Assembly: GCF_900113865.1 (NCBI RefSeq)
Contig: NZ_FOQY01000001.1
Coordinates: 318,877-382,876 of the forward strand
Length of the DNA: 64,000 nt
DNA from: Streptosporangium canum
Lineage (GTDB): Bacteria; Actinomycetota; Actinomycetes; Streptosporangiales; Streptosporangiaceae
Direction: 5' to 3'
Shown: one piece after another, positions 8,430 to 16,789 of the stretch
Layout of the letters: each line of letters starts with the position of its first letter
Position numbering within the stretch: the first letter of the stretch is position 1
Made by a program: the position numbers and the translations under genes
Notes under the pieces: model-generated
Told to the model about the DNA's origin: nothing
The model's input: the letters and a program-made list of their open reading frames with translations, nothing else
The model's database searches: none

Positions 8430-9518
8430 ATGAGTTGCGTGATGTTCGCCTGCATGGACGCCGACACGCTCGGCGGGACGCAGCGGGTCACCCACACCGT
8501 GGCGCAGGGCCTGGCCGAACGAGGACACGACGTGCACGTGGTCGGGCTGCACCGGGCCGAGAGCCCGTTCCGCTACGTGGACCGGCCCGGCTACCGGCAC
8601 CACGTGATCCACCGCACGCCGGTCGGCAGGCTCTCCCGGCTGGGCGTGCTCCGGGAGCGCCGCAGGCTCGCCGGGCTGTTCCGGGAGCTGGGGGCGGGCT
8701 TCGCCGTCCTCGCCTCGCCGGGCGTGGTGACCCGGATCGCGCCCCTGCTCCCGGAGCGCCTGCTCCCGATCGGGCAGTACCACGGGTCCTACGAGCACGC
8801 GCGGGGCTCCTGGCACCTCGGCTCGGTCCGGGGCCGCTACGGCGAGCTGGAGAAGGCGGTGTTCCTCAGCGAGGACGACGCCCGGCTGTTCTCCGAGCAC
8901 GCGCTGCTGCCCAACACCTGGGCCATCCCGAACCCGCTGCCCACCTGGCCGTCGCGGACCGCCGAGCTGACCGGCCACCGGATGCTCGGGGTCGGCAGGC
9001 TGGAGGGGGTCAAGCGGTTCGACCGGTTGATCTCGGCCTTCGCGGAGGCCGGCCGTACCGCGGGCGAGGACTGGGAGCTGCACCTGATCGGCGAGGGGGA
9101 GGAGCTGGAGCGGCTCCGCTCGCACGCGCGGGCGTGCGGGGCGGCGGACCGGGTGGTGTTCCGCGGCGCGGTGCCCGCCGCCGAGATGGGCCGCGAGTAC
9201 CTGCGCGGGTCGCTGCTGGGGCTGGCCAGCGAGCACGAGGGGCTGCCACTGGTGCTCGGCGAGGCCGCCTCCTACGGCGTGCCCTCGGTGGCCTTCGACG
9301 TGTCGGGCGGGGTGCGGTCGCTGATCCTCCACCGGGAGACCGGCCTGCTGGCGCCGCCGGCCGACGTGCCGGCCTTCGCCGCGGCCCTGGCCGCGCTGAT
9401 GGCCTCCGTGGAGGAGCGGCGGCGGCTGGGCGCCGCCGCTCGCGCGCACGTCGAGTCGTTCCGGCCGGAGCGGGTCGTGGACCGGTGGGAGGCTCTGTTC
9501 GAGCAGGTCAGCCGTTGA
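8430..9518 (+). CDS. Family 4 glycosyltransferase
   Basis: A 362-aa GT-B enzyme. The N-terminal acceptor domain starts with DADTLGGTQRVTHTVAQGLAERGH, the GG-x-xRV loop typical of GT4. The donor half has GVGRLEGVKRFDRLISAF and the EHEGLPLVLGEAASYG motif (the EX7E-type acid pair that binds the nucleotide sugar). It probably adds one hexose to the glycopolymer whose polymerase gene lies 7 bp upstream. Its 3' end faces the sulfotransferase genes, with only 64 bp between the two stops. Confidence 0.87.
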   Translation: MSCVMFACMDADTLGGTQRVTHTVAQGLAERGHDVHVVGLHRAESPFRYVDRPGYRHHVIHRTPVGRLSRLGVLRERRRLAGLFRELGAGFAVLASPGVVTRIAPLLPERLLPIGQYHGSYEHARGSWHLGSVRGRYGELEKAVFLSEDDARLFSEHALLPNTWAIPNPLPTWPSRTAELTGHRMLGVGRLEGVKRFDRLISAFAEAGRTAGEDWELHLIGEGEELERLRSHARACGAADRVVFRGAVPAAEMGREYLRGSLLGLASEHEGLPLVLGEAASYGVPSVAFDVSGGVRSLILHRETGLLAPPADVPAFAAALAALMASVEERRRLGAAARAHVESFRPERVVDRWEALFEQVSR

Positions 9519-9582
9519 CCGCCGGCCCGGGGAGAATCCGTGCCCGGCCGGGCGGCCGTCGGGGATTCCACGGCCGAGCGGG

Positions 9583-10626
9583 TCAGTTGTCGACCTTGAC
9601 GGGCTCGTTGCGCGGCAGGGGCACCCCGGCCAGCACGAGCTGCCCGGTGGTGAGCCGGGCGCCCAGCGGGTTCGGCTCGCGGAGCCGTGTCAGCCGGTCG
9701 AAGGCCACCCGCTTGAACCGGGCCAGCTTCCGCTTGGCCGCGGTCCGCTCGTAGGCGACCATCCGCGAGGTCTCCGTCTTCGGCGCGCCGCTGAGCTCGT
9801 AGCCGTAGGTCTCCAGCCGGTCGCCGAGGACGCTCTCGCACAGCGAGATCTCCCAGGGGTCGAGCCGCTCCGTCCACGAGCCCGACCGCGAGGTGGTCAC
9901 GTCCTCGTGCGTACGCGAATGCCAGGACTTGTGCGCGGGGCAGGCGATGTCGGCCACCAGCTTCGGCTCGCACATGACCGGGTCGAAGTCCTCCCCGAGG
10001 AAATCGCACAGCCTGCGCAGGTGCGCCTCGGGGTCCGTCGTCAGATCCTCGTAGCGCAGTTCGTGGTAGCTGCCCTCGGGGAGCTTCGGCGCGCCGTGCC
10101 GGGCGAAGTCGATCGCCTCGGCCCAGGCGGCGACCGCGCTGTAGACGCTCCCGCTGTACCAGGGCATCTCCTTCAGCGACGCCACGCAGTCACGGCCGTC
10201 CCTGATCAGGTGGACGAACTGGGCGTCGGGGAAGAGCCGCAGCAGCACGTCGATGTGCTGGAAGTACGACGGCCGCTTGTCACCCCAGCGCGGCTTGCCG
10301 TGCCGGGCCGCGTAGGCGCGGAGCACGATGCCCAGCGCCGAGCCGAGCGTCGACGGCCCGGCGACGATCTGCTCGACGACCTCCTCGCCCTCCAGGCCCA
10401 GGTCGTGGAAGCGCGACTGGCGGCGGTTGACCACCCACTCCGCCAGCTCGCGCCTGTGTGCCGGATCGTTCAGATCGCCGAAATGCAGCCGTCGCTGGTA
10501 GGCGGCGACCATGAACCGGGTCTCCGGAGGGATCGCGATGCGGGGGTGGGCGTGCGTCATGAGCTGCAGCATCGTCGTCCCCGAGCGGGGACAGCCAACG
10601 ATGAAGATCGGTCGATCCGATTGCAT
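9583..10626 (-). CDS. PAPS-dependent sulfotransferase family protein (copy 2 of tandem pair)
   Basis: A 347-aa protein of the Sulfotransfer_3 type. The 5'-phosphosulfate loop is GCPRSGTTMLQLM at residues 10-22, and the 3'-phosphate-binding region is HLIRDGRDCVASLKEMPW. Enzymes of this family move sulfate from PAPS to sugar or lipid hydroxyls in the cytosol. It starts 2 bp after the stop of a close paralogue that begins with the same eight residues apart from one position, so the pair arose by tandem duplication. They share the IRDGRDC and ETRF blocks but differ in the C-terminal acceptor-facing part, which suggests different acceptor positions. No PAPS synthesis genes are nearby. Confidence 0.85.
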   Translation of the reverse strand: MQSDRPIFIVGCPRSGTTMLQLMTHAHPRIAIPPETRFMVAAYQRRLHFGDLNDPAHRRELAEWVVNRRQSRFHDLGLEGEEVVEQIVAGPSTLGSALGIVLRAYAARHGKPRWGDKRPSYFQHIDVLLRLFPDAQFVHLIRDGRDCVASLKEMPWYSGSVYSAVAAWAEAIDFARHGAPKLPEGSYHELRYEDLTTDPEAHLRRLCDFLGEDFDPVMCEPKLVADIACPAHKSWHSRTHEDVTTSRSGSWTERLDPWEISLCESVLGDRLETYGYELSGAPKTETSRMVAYERTAAKRKLARFKRVAFDRLTRLREPNPLGARLTTGQLVLAGVPLPRNEPVKVDN

Positions 10627-10628
10627 GG

Positions 10629-11639
10629 TCAGACCTTCGCCAGCTCGCCCAGCTGCCGGGTGGTGAGCTGCGCGGCCACCGGACTCGGCTCGCGGAACCG
10701 GTTCAGGCGGTCCCGGAACTCCTTGCGCCGGCGGGCCCAGCGCCGCTTGGACGCCGCGTTCTCGCACGCCTCGACATGCTCCTTGGCCGCCTTGGGGGCG
10801 CCGCTCAGCTCGTAGCCGTTGGCGGTGAGCCGCTCGGCCAGCACGGTCTCGCAGACCGACACCTCCCACGGCTCCAGCCTGGACTTCCACGAGCCGGACC
10901 GGGCGGTGGTCACGTCGCCGTGGGTGTTCTGGTGCCAGACCTTGTGCTCCGGGATCGCCACCCGGGCCACGTGCTGCGGCTCGCTCATCGCCGGGTCGTA
11001 GTCCTCGCCGAGGAAGTCGCACAGCTTGCCGAGCTCGGTCTCCGGGTAGGCCGTCAGGTCCTCGTAGCGCAGCTCGTAGTAGCTGTCGGCCGGGAGGTTC
11101 TTGGCGTGCCTGCGGCCGTAGTCGATCGCCTCGGCCCAGTTGGTCACCGCGTGGAAGACGTCCTTGGTGTACCAGGGCATCTCCTTCAGCGACGCCACGC
11201 AGTCACGGCCGTCCCTGATCAGGTGGACGAACTGGGCGTCCGGGAAGAGCCGCAGCAGGAGGTCCACGTGGTGGAAGTAGCTCGGCCGCTTGTCGCCCCA
11301 GCGGGACTTGCTGTGCTGCTCGGCGTAGGAGCGGAAGGTGATGCCCATCGCCGAGCCCAGCGTCGGCGGGCCGGCGGCGATGTTCTCGATCAGCTCTTCC
11401 CCGTCGAGCTTGAGCTCCTTGAACTTGGTGTCCTTGTCGCTCACGATCCATCGGCCCAGCCTGCGCCGGTTCCCCTGCTCACGCAGGTCGCCGAAGACGA
11501 ACCTGCGGTAGTAGCCGGGCACCAGGAAGCGTGTCTCCGGAGGCACCGCGATGCGCGGATGCGAATGCAGCATGAGCTGCAACATGGTGGTGCCTGAGCG
11601 TGGGCAGCCGATCACAAAGATCGGTCGGTCGGACTGCAT
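10629..11639 (-). CDS. PAPS-dependent sulfotransferase family protein (copy 1 of tandem pair)
   Basis: A 336-aa paralogue of the next gene. It has the same PAPS-binding loop (GCPRSGTTMLQLMLHSHPRI), the same RWGDKRPSYF segment and the same HLIRDGRDCVASLKEMPW block. The C-terminal third (KAAKEHVEACENAASKRRW) is Lys/Arg-rich and differs from the sister protein. It is probably co-transcribed with the CDP-alcohol phosphotransferase upstream (25 bp gap) and with copy 2 downstream (2 bp). The setting within glycopolymer genes makes a sugar acceptor likely, but the acceptor is not deducible from sequence. Confidence 0.85.
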   Translation of the reverse strand: MQSDRPIFVIGCPRSGTTMLQLMLHSHPRIAVPPETRFLVPGYYRRFVFGDLREQGNRRRLGRWIVSDKDTKFKELKLDGEELIENIAAGPPTLGSAMGITFRSYAEQHSKSRWGDKRPSYFHHVDLLLRLFPDAQFVHLIRDGRDCVASLKEMPWYTKDVFHAVTNWAEAIDYGRRHAKNLPADSYYELRYEDLTAYPETELGKLCDFLGEDYDPAMSEPQHVARVAIPEHKVWHQNTHGDVTTARSGSWKSRLEPWEVSVCETVLAERLTANGYELSGAPKAAKEHVEACENAASKRRWARRRKEFRDRLNRFREPSPVAAQLTTRQLGELAKV

Positions 11640-11664
11640 GACAACGAACCCCCGTAGAAGACGA

Positions 11665-12498
11665 TCAAACAGGTACGCGCTGCGCGTTCTCCGAGCGCGG
11701 CGCGGCGGGCGCGGCCCGGGTGAACAGCCACATTCGGTAGATCAGAAAGACCTCGTTGAGCAGGAGCAGCGCTCCTGCCACGATCGAGACGGGCAGCAGC
11801 GCCGCCACCCCGATCAGCGGGGCGACCACGAACACCGCCGCGTGGAACTCGATGCCGCTGATCAGGTGCGTCCGCACCCGGTGGCGGGTGAGGAACCGGC
11901 TGAGCCTGCGCCGCAGGGTGAGCGACCGGGGCGCCCTGGGCACCAGTGGATCCCTGGGCTCACGGGGCGGCACCGGCCCGATCTTCGCCGGGGGTTCCGG
12001 CCTGTTCTCTCTGACCACCTCGCGGACGCGCTTCATCTGCGGCGCGTTGACGTAGCGGAACAGGTCGAGGACGGCGACCCCGGCGCCGAGCATGACGTAG
12101 GCGACGTCCCCCGTCGCCATGTACTGCCCGAACGCCAGCCCGATCGCACAGCAGACCACCCGGATCCGGTCGCCCACGTAGTCGAGCCACAGGCCGAACG
12201 CGGTCCCGGTCTCCTTCAGCCGTGCGATCTTCCCGTCCATGCAGTCGACCATGAAGCTCACGTAGAACAGCGCGGCCCCCGCCACGAGCTGTCCGAACGC
12301 GAAGCAGACCGCCGACACCATGCCGAGAACCAGCGACAGACGCGTGAGCCCGTTGGGCGTGATGGCTGTGTGGTTGGCGACGAGCAGTGTGAGCCTGCAC
12401 GCCACCGGATCGACCACGAAAACCGTCCACCAGGAGTCTCTTCGTTTGCGGGTCGCGTGAACGTCGTTCAACGAATAGGCCCTCATGCCTTCCAGCAT
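11665..12498 (-). CDS. CDP-alcohol phosphatidyltransferase family membrane enzyme
   Basis: A 277-aa polytopic membrane protein with a perfect CDP-alcohol phosphotransferase signature, DG-x2-AR-x8-G-x3-D-x3-D (from CMDGKIARLKETGTAFG to LWLDYVGD). It therefore joins a CDP-activated alcohol or diacylglycerol to an alcohol acceptor. The conserved start RAYSLNDVHATRKRRDSWWTVFVVDPVA is typical of actinobacterial members near wall-polymer genes. The exact substrate is unknown; inositol phosphate or polyol phosphate transfer is possible. The ATG at 12498 (AGGGTGG just upstream) is preferred, but 12552 and 12486 are possible. It heads the operon with the two sulfotransferases. Confidence 0.82.
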   Translation of the reverse strand: MLEGMRAYSLNDVHATRKRRDSWWTVFVVDPVACRLTLLVANHTAITPNGLTRLSLVLGMVSAVCFAFGQLVAGAALFYVSFMVDCMDGKIARLKETGTAFGLWLDYVGDRIRVVCCAIGLAFGQYMATGDVAYVMLGAGVAVLDLFRYVNAPQMKRVREVVRENRPEPPAKIGPVPPREPRDPLVPRAPRSLTLRRRLSRFLTRHRVRTHLISGIEFHAAVFVVAPLIGVAALLPVSIVAGALLLLNEVFLIYRMWLFTRAAPAAPRSENAQRVPV

Positions 12499-12743
12499 GA
12501 CCACCCTGCGTGATCGAAGGCTGACACTCGGGAGCCAAGAGAGAATCTCCATACCGGTTCTTGACCAGCAGCGTCAGTCAGGGGTTCCGCCACCTGTGAG
12601 ACTCCCGCCGGTACGCCCCGGCGACTGCCGTTATTTCCGGTGAAAACCCGCAAGACCATCTGGCAGCCGTCCAGAGAGGCCCCCGGCCGTACGGCAGGCG
12701 CCACGGGCGGCGGCCCCGGTGGATGCCGGGGGGCCGGCGCGGG

Positions 12744-15700
12744 TCAGCTCCCGAAGACGTGGTCGACGACGCGGGCGGCGGCCCGCCCGTCGTCCAGCCG
12801 GCAGAAACGGTCCCTGAAGCCGCCGTACGCGGAGGCGTAGGCGGTGACGATCCCGTCGAGACCGGCCAGCGCGTCGATCACCTCGTCGGAGGTCGTCAGC
12901 AGGGGTCCCGGAGCGTGCCCGGCCGGATCGAGGTAGAAGCCGCGCACCCGGTCGCGGTAGTGCTCCAGATCGTAGGTAAAGAAGATCATCGGACGGCCGG
13001 TGCCGGCATAGTCGAACATGAGCGACGAGTAGTCGGTGACGAGGACGTCGGCGACGAGCAGCAGGTCCGTGACGTCCGGATACCCGGTGACGTCGACCAC
13101 CCCCCGGACCCGGCAGGCAGGCTTCGGCGCCTCGGACGTGTGCGGATGGCCCCGCAGGAGGAAGACGTGGTCGTCGCCGAGCGCCTGGAGCGCCCGGTCG
13201 AAGTCCAGCCGGATGTCCAGGTGGTACCTGCCTCCCGGAAGGACCTGGTCGTCCCGCCAGGTCGGCGCGTACAGCACCACGCGCCTGTCCGGGGAGAGTC
13301 CCAGGGCCGTTCGCACCCGCTCGGCCTCCTGCCGGCTCCCGGGCCGGTGCAGCAGGTCGTTCCGGGGACGTCCGGCCTCCAGGACGGGCCCGCCGTACCG
13401 GAACGCGTCCGGCAGGATCGAGGTGCCGAAGGAGCTGGGCGAGACCAGCAGATCCCACCTCGCCACCTCCCGCGCGAGCCGCCGCCGGTGGTCGGCTCCG
13501 CTGCCGAAACGGCCGTCGGCGATGTCGTGGCCGATCCGCTTGAGCGGGGTGCCCTGTCCCGTCTGCACGTAGAGCTGGCCCTCACGCCCGGTGAACCAGC
13601 CCGGCGCCCGCTCGTTGGAGAAGACATGGCCGGCGCGGGCCAGCACCTCGTAGTGGTCCCGGCTGTCGCGCAGCACGACCCGCGCGTCCCCGGGGGGCCG
13701 CAGCCGGCCGTCGGCGGAGATCCACACGCACTCCCGGCCGTCACCCCTGCGCCGCAGCTCCTCGTATATCGCACGCGGGCCGTCGGAGTAGCGCCGCCCC
13801 CGCCAGGAGTCGAACACCACGAGCTCCCGGAGCGGCTCCTTCATGAAGGCCGGGTAGTCCCGCTCCATGAGACGCCGCTGGGCGTGGGCCCCCCGGTCGG
13901 CGCCGAGCGCCGGCTGGACGTCGATGGCGACGCCGTTCGAGCGGTGGGTCCGCACCCGGACCGTCTGCATTCCGGCCGTCTGCACGGGGGGCGGATCGGC
14001 GAGCAGGCTCCTGGCCGCCCGGACGGGAGACAGGTCCGCCCCGGACTCGACGAGGACCTCCCACCGGCCGTCGGCGAGCGGCATGTGCTCGCCGTACAGC
14101 TCGAACCGGGTCAGCGGGAGCACGCAGGAGAACCGCTCCCCCTCCTGCTCCAGCGGCACGTGATGCGTCTCGCCGCCGCCCGCCTTCCGCAGGACGAGCC
14201 GGGCCTGCGGGCCCATCACCCCGGCGCGCCGTCCCGCCAGGTGCAGGCTGTCGCCCGCCCCCTGCCAGACGTCGGTCACCGTCGGCCGGACGGGGCGGAC
14301 CACCGCGCAGAGGGCGCCGAGCCTGGGCGCGACCACACCGACCTCACGGCCGTCCTCCACGGTCACGTACTCCTCGACGGCCGCGAGGCCGGCCGTCAGC
14401 CTGCGGAGCTTGCCGCCGCCCACGACGACGAACAGGTCCCACCTGGGGTCGGGGTCGATCTGCGGGCCGGTCGTGTCGCCGGTGGTGACGCCGGCCGGCA
14501 GGTCGGCCGGGAGCAGTTCCGCGACGGGAAGGCGGGCGCTGAACCCGACCCGGCCGCCGCCGAGGGGCACGCAGGACGCGGGGAAGCTCAGTTCCCTGCC
14601 GCCCCGGCGCAGCCGTGCCAGCAGCGTCCCGCTCACGTCGGCCGGGACGTCGGAGACCGTCCAGCCCGACACCTCGATCATGCCCTCCCCGGCCGGCCGG
14701 GGCTCCGCCACGGTGTGGACCCGCTGGACCTTGAACAGGACCTCGTCGTCGGGGTTCACCTCCACGTACAGGCTGATCTGAGGGGTGACCGGGATGCCGG
14801 GGAGCCGGCGGACGTCGCTGCCGGTGGTGGCGGTCAGCGGGCCGGACCGCCGTACGTCCTGCGCGACGACCTCGACCTCCAGCCGCCACCTGGCCTTCCG
14901 GACGGCCCCGGCCAGCACGGCGAGATCGATGTCGACCTCGAAGCCCGACCAGTCGTAGCAGGTCGTGTCGCGGCTGGAGGCAGCGGTCACGTCCGGGCGG
15001 AAGCGCCGCCGGACCGGCAGCTCGACCACGCGCTGGGTCCGGGTGTTGCGCAGCGTCATCGTGATCTCCGACGAGTCCTCCGCCGGCAGGCCGATGCCCT
15101 TGATGTGGGCGCGACCGGTCACGCGGAGGCGGTCGCCGTCCTCCCAGTCGAGCTGGTCGACCCGGCAGACCAGGGTGAAGTCGCCGTCGCCCGCGCGGAA
15201 GACCTTCCGGGGCAGCACCCCCCCGTGCATCATCGGGTGGTCGGCGTACCAGCCGAACACCCGGCGCGTCAGACCGTGGAAGGCGCCCTCCCGCCGGTCG
15301 GCCAGCACCTCGACGAAGTCGTCCGCCTGCCGGCGTCTCAGCAGCTCGAACACCAGGCGCTGCTCCCAGGGGAGTGCGGACAGGATGTCGGGGTCCATGC
15401 GCTCGACGAGCGAGCCGGCGTTGTCCACCAGGCGTCCGCGGTAGTCCTCGCCGGCGTCCAGCGCCGCGTTGACGTAGAGGGTGAGGTCGCTGCGGAGGAC
15501 GAGTTCGTCGAACTGGCGCTGGAGCGCGGGGGACGCGTGAGCGGCCAGGAAATCCCGGACCCGCGTGATCGACGCGATCCGGTCCTCCAGGTTGCCGGGC
15601 TCGGTCCGGCTCTGCGTGATCGACGGGTCCCCCGGCTCCCGCTGCCGCCAGTAATAGACCACGTCGCTGAGCACGTCGACCGAGCGCGCCAGCACATGGG

Positions 15701-16265
15701 CCGGGAGGGTGACGGGCGCGTCCTCGTAAAGTCCCCCGGGAAAGCTGAAACCGTGCTCCCGGTAGAAATCATGACGGAATACCTTGTTCCATGCCGTGCG
15801 GTCCAGGAGCAGTTCGGGACGCGCGTTCACATGGGTCCGCCGGACGGTCTCCCTGAAAGGCCGGGAGTGCAGGCCGGACCGCCAGGTCTCGGTCGAATTG
15901 AGATAGAGGACGTTACCGCACGCGAAATCCGAGCCCGATTCGGAGAGCGCGGAGACCAGCAGTTCATAGGCGTCGGCGGGCAGCACGTCGTCGCTGTCCA
16001 GGAAGCACAGATACTGGCCGGTCGCATGGAGCGCACCGGCGTTCCTGGCCGCTCCCAGCCCGGCGTTCTCCTGGTGGACCACCCGGAAGCGGCGGTCCTT
16101 CCCGGCGAACTCCTTGGCGATGACAGCGCTGCCGTCGAGCGATCCGTCATCCACGCAGATGACCTCCAGATCGCGGAGCGTCTGCCTGGCGACCGACGCC
16201 AGGCAGCACTCGAAATAAGGTTCCACGTTAAAGAAAGGGACGATAACGCTCAGCAGCGGCGACAA
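12744..16265 (-). CDS. Large GT2/TagF-like bifunctional glycopolymer enzyme with altered active-site motif
   Basis: A 1173-aa protein. Residues 4-240 are a GT2 domain (LLSVIVPFFNVEPYFECCLAS, CVDDGSLDGSAVIAKEFA, FLDSDDVLP). Several beta-sandwich-like segments fill the middle. The last 350 residues are a CDP-glycerol glycerophosphotransferase domain (FDSWRGRRYSDGPRAIYEEL, LLRGHPHTSE, LVTDYSSLMFDYAGTGRP). The family motif TWHGTPLK reads TGQGTPLK here, so one of the two histidines considered catalytic in TagF enzymes is missing. I chose the TTG at 16265 because GGAGG lies 8 nt before it; the upstream ATG at 16316 has no ribosome site. The GT2 half is a paralogue of the gene at 17820-19670. Confidence 0.85.
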   Translation of the reverse strand: MSPLLSVIVPFFNVEPYFECCLASVARQTLRDLEVICVDDGSLDGSAVIAKEFAGKDRRFRVVHQENAGLGAARNAGALHATGQYLCFLDSDDVLPADAYELLVSALSESGSDFACGNVLYLNSTETWRSGLHSRPFRETVRRTHVNARPELLLDRTAWNKVFRHDFYREHGFSFPGGLYEDAPVTLPAHVLARSVDVLSDVVYYWRQREPGDPSITQSRTEPGNLEDRIASITRVRDFLAAHASPALQRQFDELVLRSDLTLYVNAALDAGEDYRGRLVDNAGSLVERMDPDILSALPWEQRLVFELLRRRQADDFVEVLADRREGAFHGLTRRVFGWYADHPMMHGGVLPRKVFRAGDGDFTLVCRVDQLDWEDGDRLRVTGRAHIKGIGLPAEDSSEITMTLRNTRTQRVVELPVRRRFRPDVTAASSRDTTCYDWSGFEVDIDLAVLAGAVRKARWRLEVEVVAQDVRRSGPLTATTGSDVRRLPGIPVTPQISLYVEVNPDDEVLFKVQRVHTVAEPRPAGEGMIEVSGWTVSDVPADVSGTLLARLRRGGRELSFPASCVPLGGGRVGFSARLPVAELLPADLPAGVTTGDTTGPQIDPDPRWDLFVVVGGGKLRRLTAGLAAVEEYVTVEDGREVGVVAPRLGALCAVVRPVRPTVTDVWQGAGDSLHLAGRRAGVMGPQARLVLRKAGGGETHHVPLEQEGERFSCVLPLTRFELYGEHMPLADGRWEVLVESGADLSPVRAARSLLADPPPVQTAGMQTVRVRTHRSNGVAIDVQPALGADRGAHAQRRLMERDYPAFMKEPLRELVVFDSWRGRRYSDGPRAIYEELRRRGDGRECVWISADGRLRPPGDARVVLRDSRDHYEVLARAGHVFSNERAPGWFTGREGQLYVQTGQGTPLKRIGHDIADGRFGSGADHRRRLAREVARWDLLVSPSSFGTSILPDAFRYGGPVLEAGRPRNDLLHRPGSRQEAERVRTALGLSPDRRVVLYAPTWRDDQVLPGGRYHLDIRLDFDRALQALGDDHVFLLRGHPHTSEAPKPACRVRGVVDVTGYPDVTDLLLVADVLVTDYSSLMFDYAGTGRPMIFFTYDLEHYRDRVRGFYLDPAGHAPGPLLTTSDEVIDALAGLDGIVTAYASAYGGFRDRFCRLDDGRAAARVVDHVFGS

Positions 16266-16495
16266 AATGTAAGCCTCCAACGTCGTCGAAATCCGGAATG
16301 ACCGAAGTGACCTCATGGAAGGGTCCGGAGCGGTTCCGGAGACGCTCCATCTCGATGAGATCGAGAATGAGGAGAACGTCCGATAGACGCACGGGCCATG
16401 CGTTTAAATGACGCGGCTGTTGTCGAGCCTTGACCGCCTCGGACAGCCCGGCGGCTTGTCCGCGGGCACGGGCCGGCCACGGCCGCCGTGACGCG
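16266..16495 (-). promoter_or_regulatory. Leader/promoter region with inverted repeat, TagF-like gene
   Basis: This 230-bp stretch lies between a strong terminator and the TTG start, so the gene's own promoter must be here. It contains the inverted repeat TCTCGAT-GAG-ATCGAGA (16350-16366), which could be an operator or a leader hairpin, and an AT-rich patch (gtttaaatg near 16402). I could not fix a convincing -35/-10 pair. Confidence 0.4.
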
Positions 16496-16539
16496 CCGAG
16501 GCCCGCAGGCCGGCGGATCGGCCGGCCTGCGGGCCTCGG
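16496..16539 (-). terminator. Strong hairpin terminator downstream of pseI
   Basis: A perfect 19-bp stem (ccgaggcccgcaggccggc paired with gccggcctgcgggcctcgg) closes a 6-nt loop, ggatcg. No U-tract follows. It stops leftward transcription from the pseB-pseI side before the TagF-like gene. It sits about 250 bp behind the pseI stop, after the repeat array. Confidence 0.65.
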
Positions 16540-16580
16540 GACGCGCCGGGTCGGCGCCGTGAGCGGGTCGGCTCGGACCC

Positions 16581-16789
16581 CGGCTGAGGGCCGGCCCCCG
16601 GTCAGGGATCGGCCCCCGGCTGAGGGCTGGGCCCCGGTCAGGGATCGGCCCCCGGCTGAGGGCTGGGCCCCGGTCAGGGATCGGCCCCCGGCTGAGGGCC
16701 GGATCCTCAGCCGGGAATCAGATCACGGCTGAGGATCGGATCCCGGCCGGGAATCAGGTTCCGGCCGGGAATCAGGTTCCGGCTGAAGG
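16581..16789. repeat. Non-coding tandem repeat array (36-bp and 18-bp units)
   Basis: CGGCTGAGGG recurs at 16581, 16617, 16653 and 16689, an exact 36-bp period. Units two and three are almost identical, and the fourth is cut short. A second, related family follows: CCGGCCGGGAATCAGGTT at 16743-16760 and again at 16761-16778. The array ends at the pseI stop and precedes the terminator at 16496-16539. It could be read as a 12-residue peptide repeat on the plus strand, but that frame has no ribosome site and lies opposite to the operon. Confidence 0.75.

Noticed and set aside
12483-12704. Small minus-strand frame between the CDP-alcohol enzyme and the TagF-like gene
   Set aside because: No ribosome site, no family resemblance, and it overlaps the start of the real gene.
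12723-16301. Plus-strand frame of about 1190 residues opposite the TagF-like gene
   Set aside because: Mirror of codon bias in the minus-strand gene, which has recognisable domains throughout.
16430-16732. Plus-strand frame with a 12-residue repeat (VRDRPPAEGWAP type)
   Set aside because: It is the translation of the 36-bp array, spans a terminator stem, has no ribosome site and runs against the operon.
16581-16789. Regular repeats considered as a CRISPR array
   Set aside because: Units abut directly without unique spacers, and there are no cas genes.
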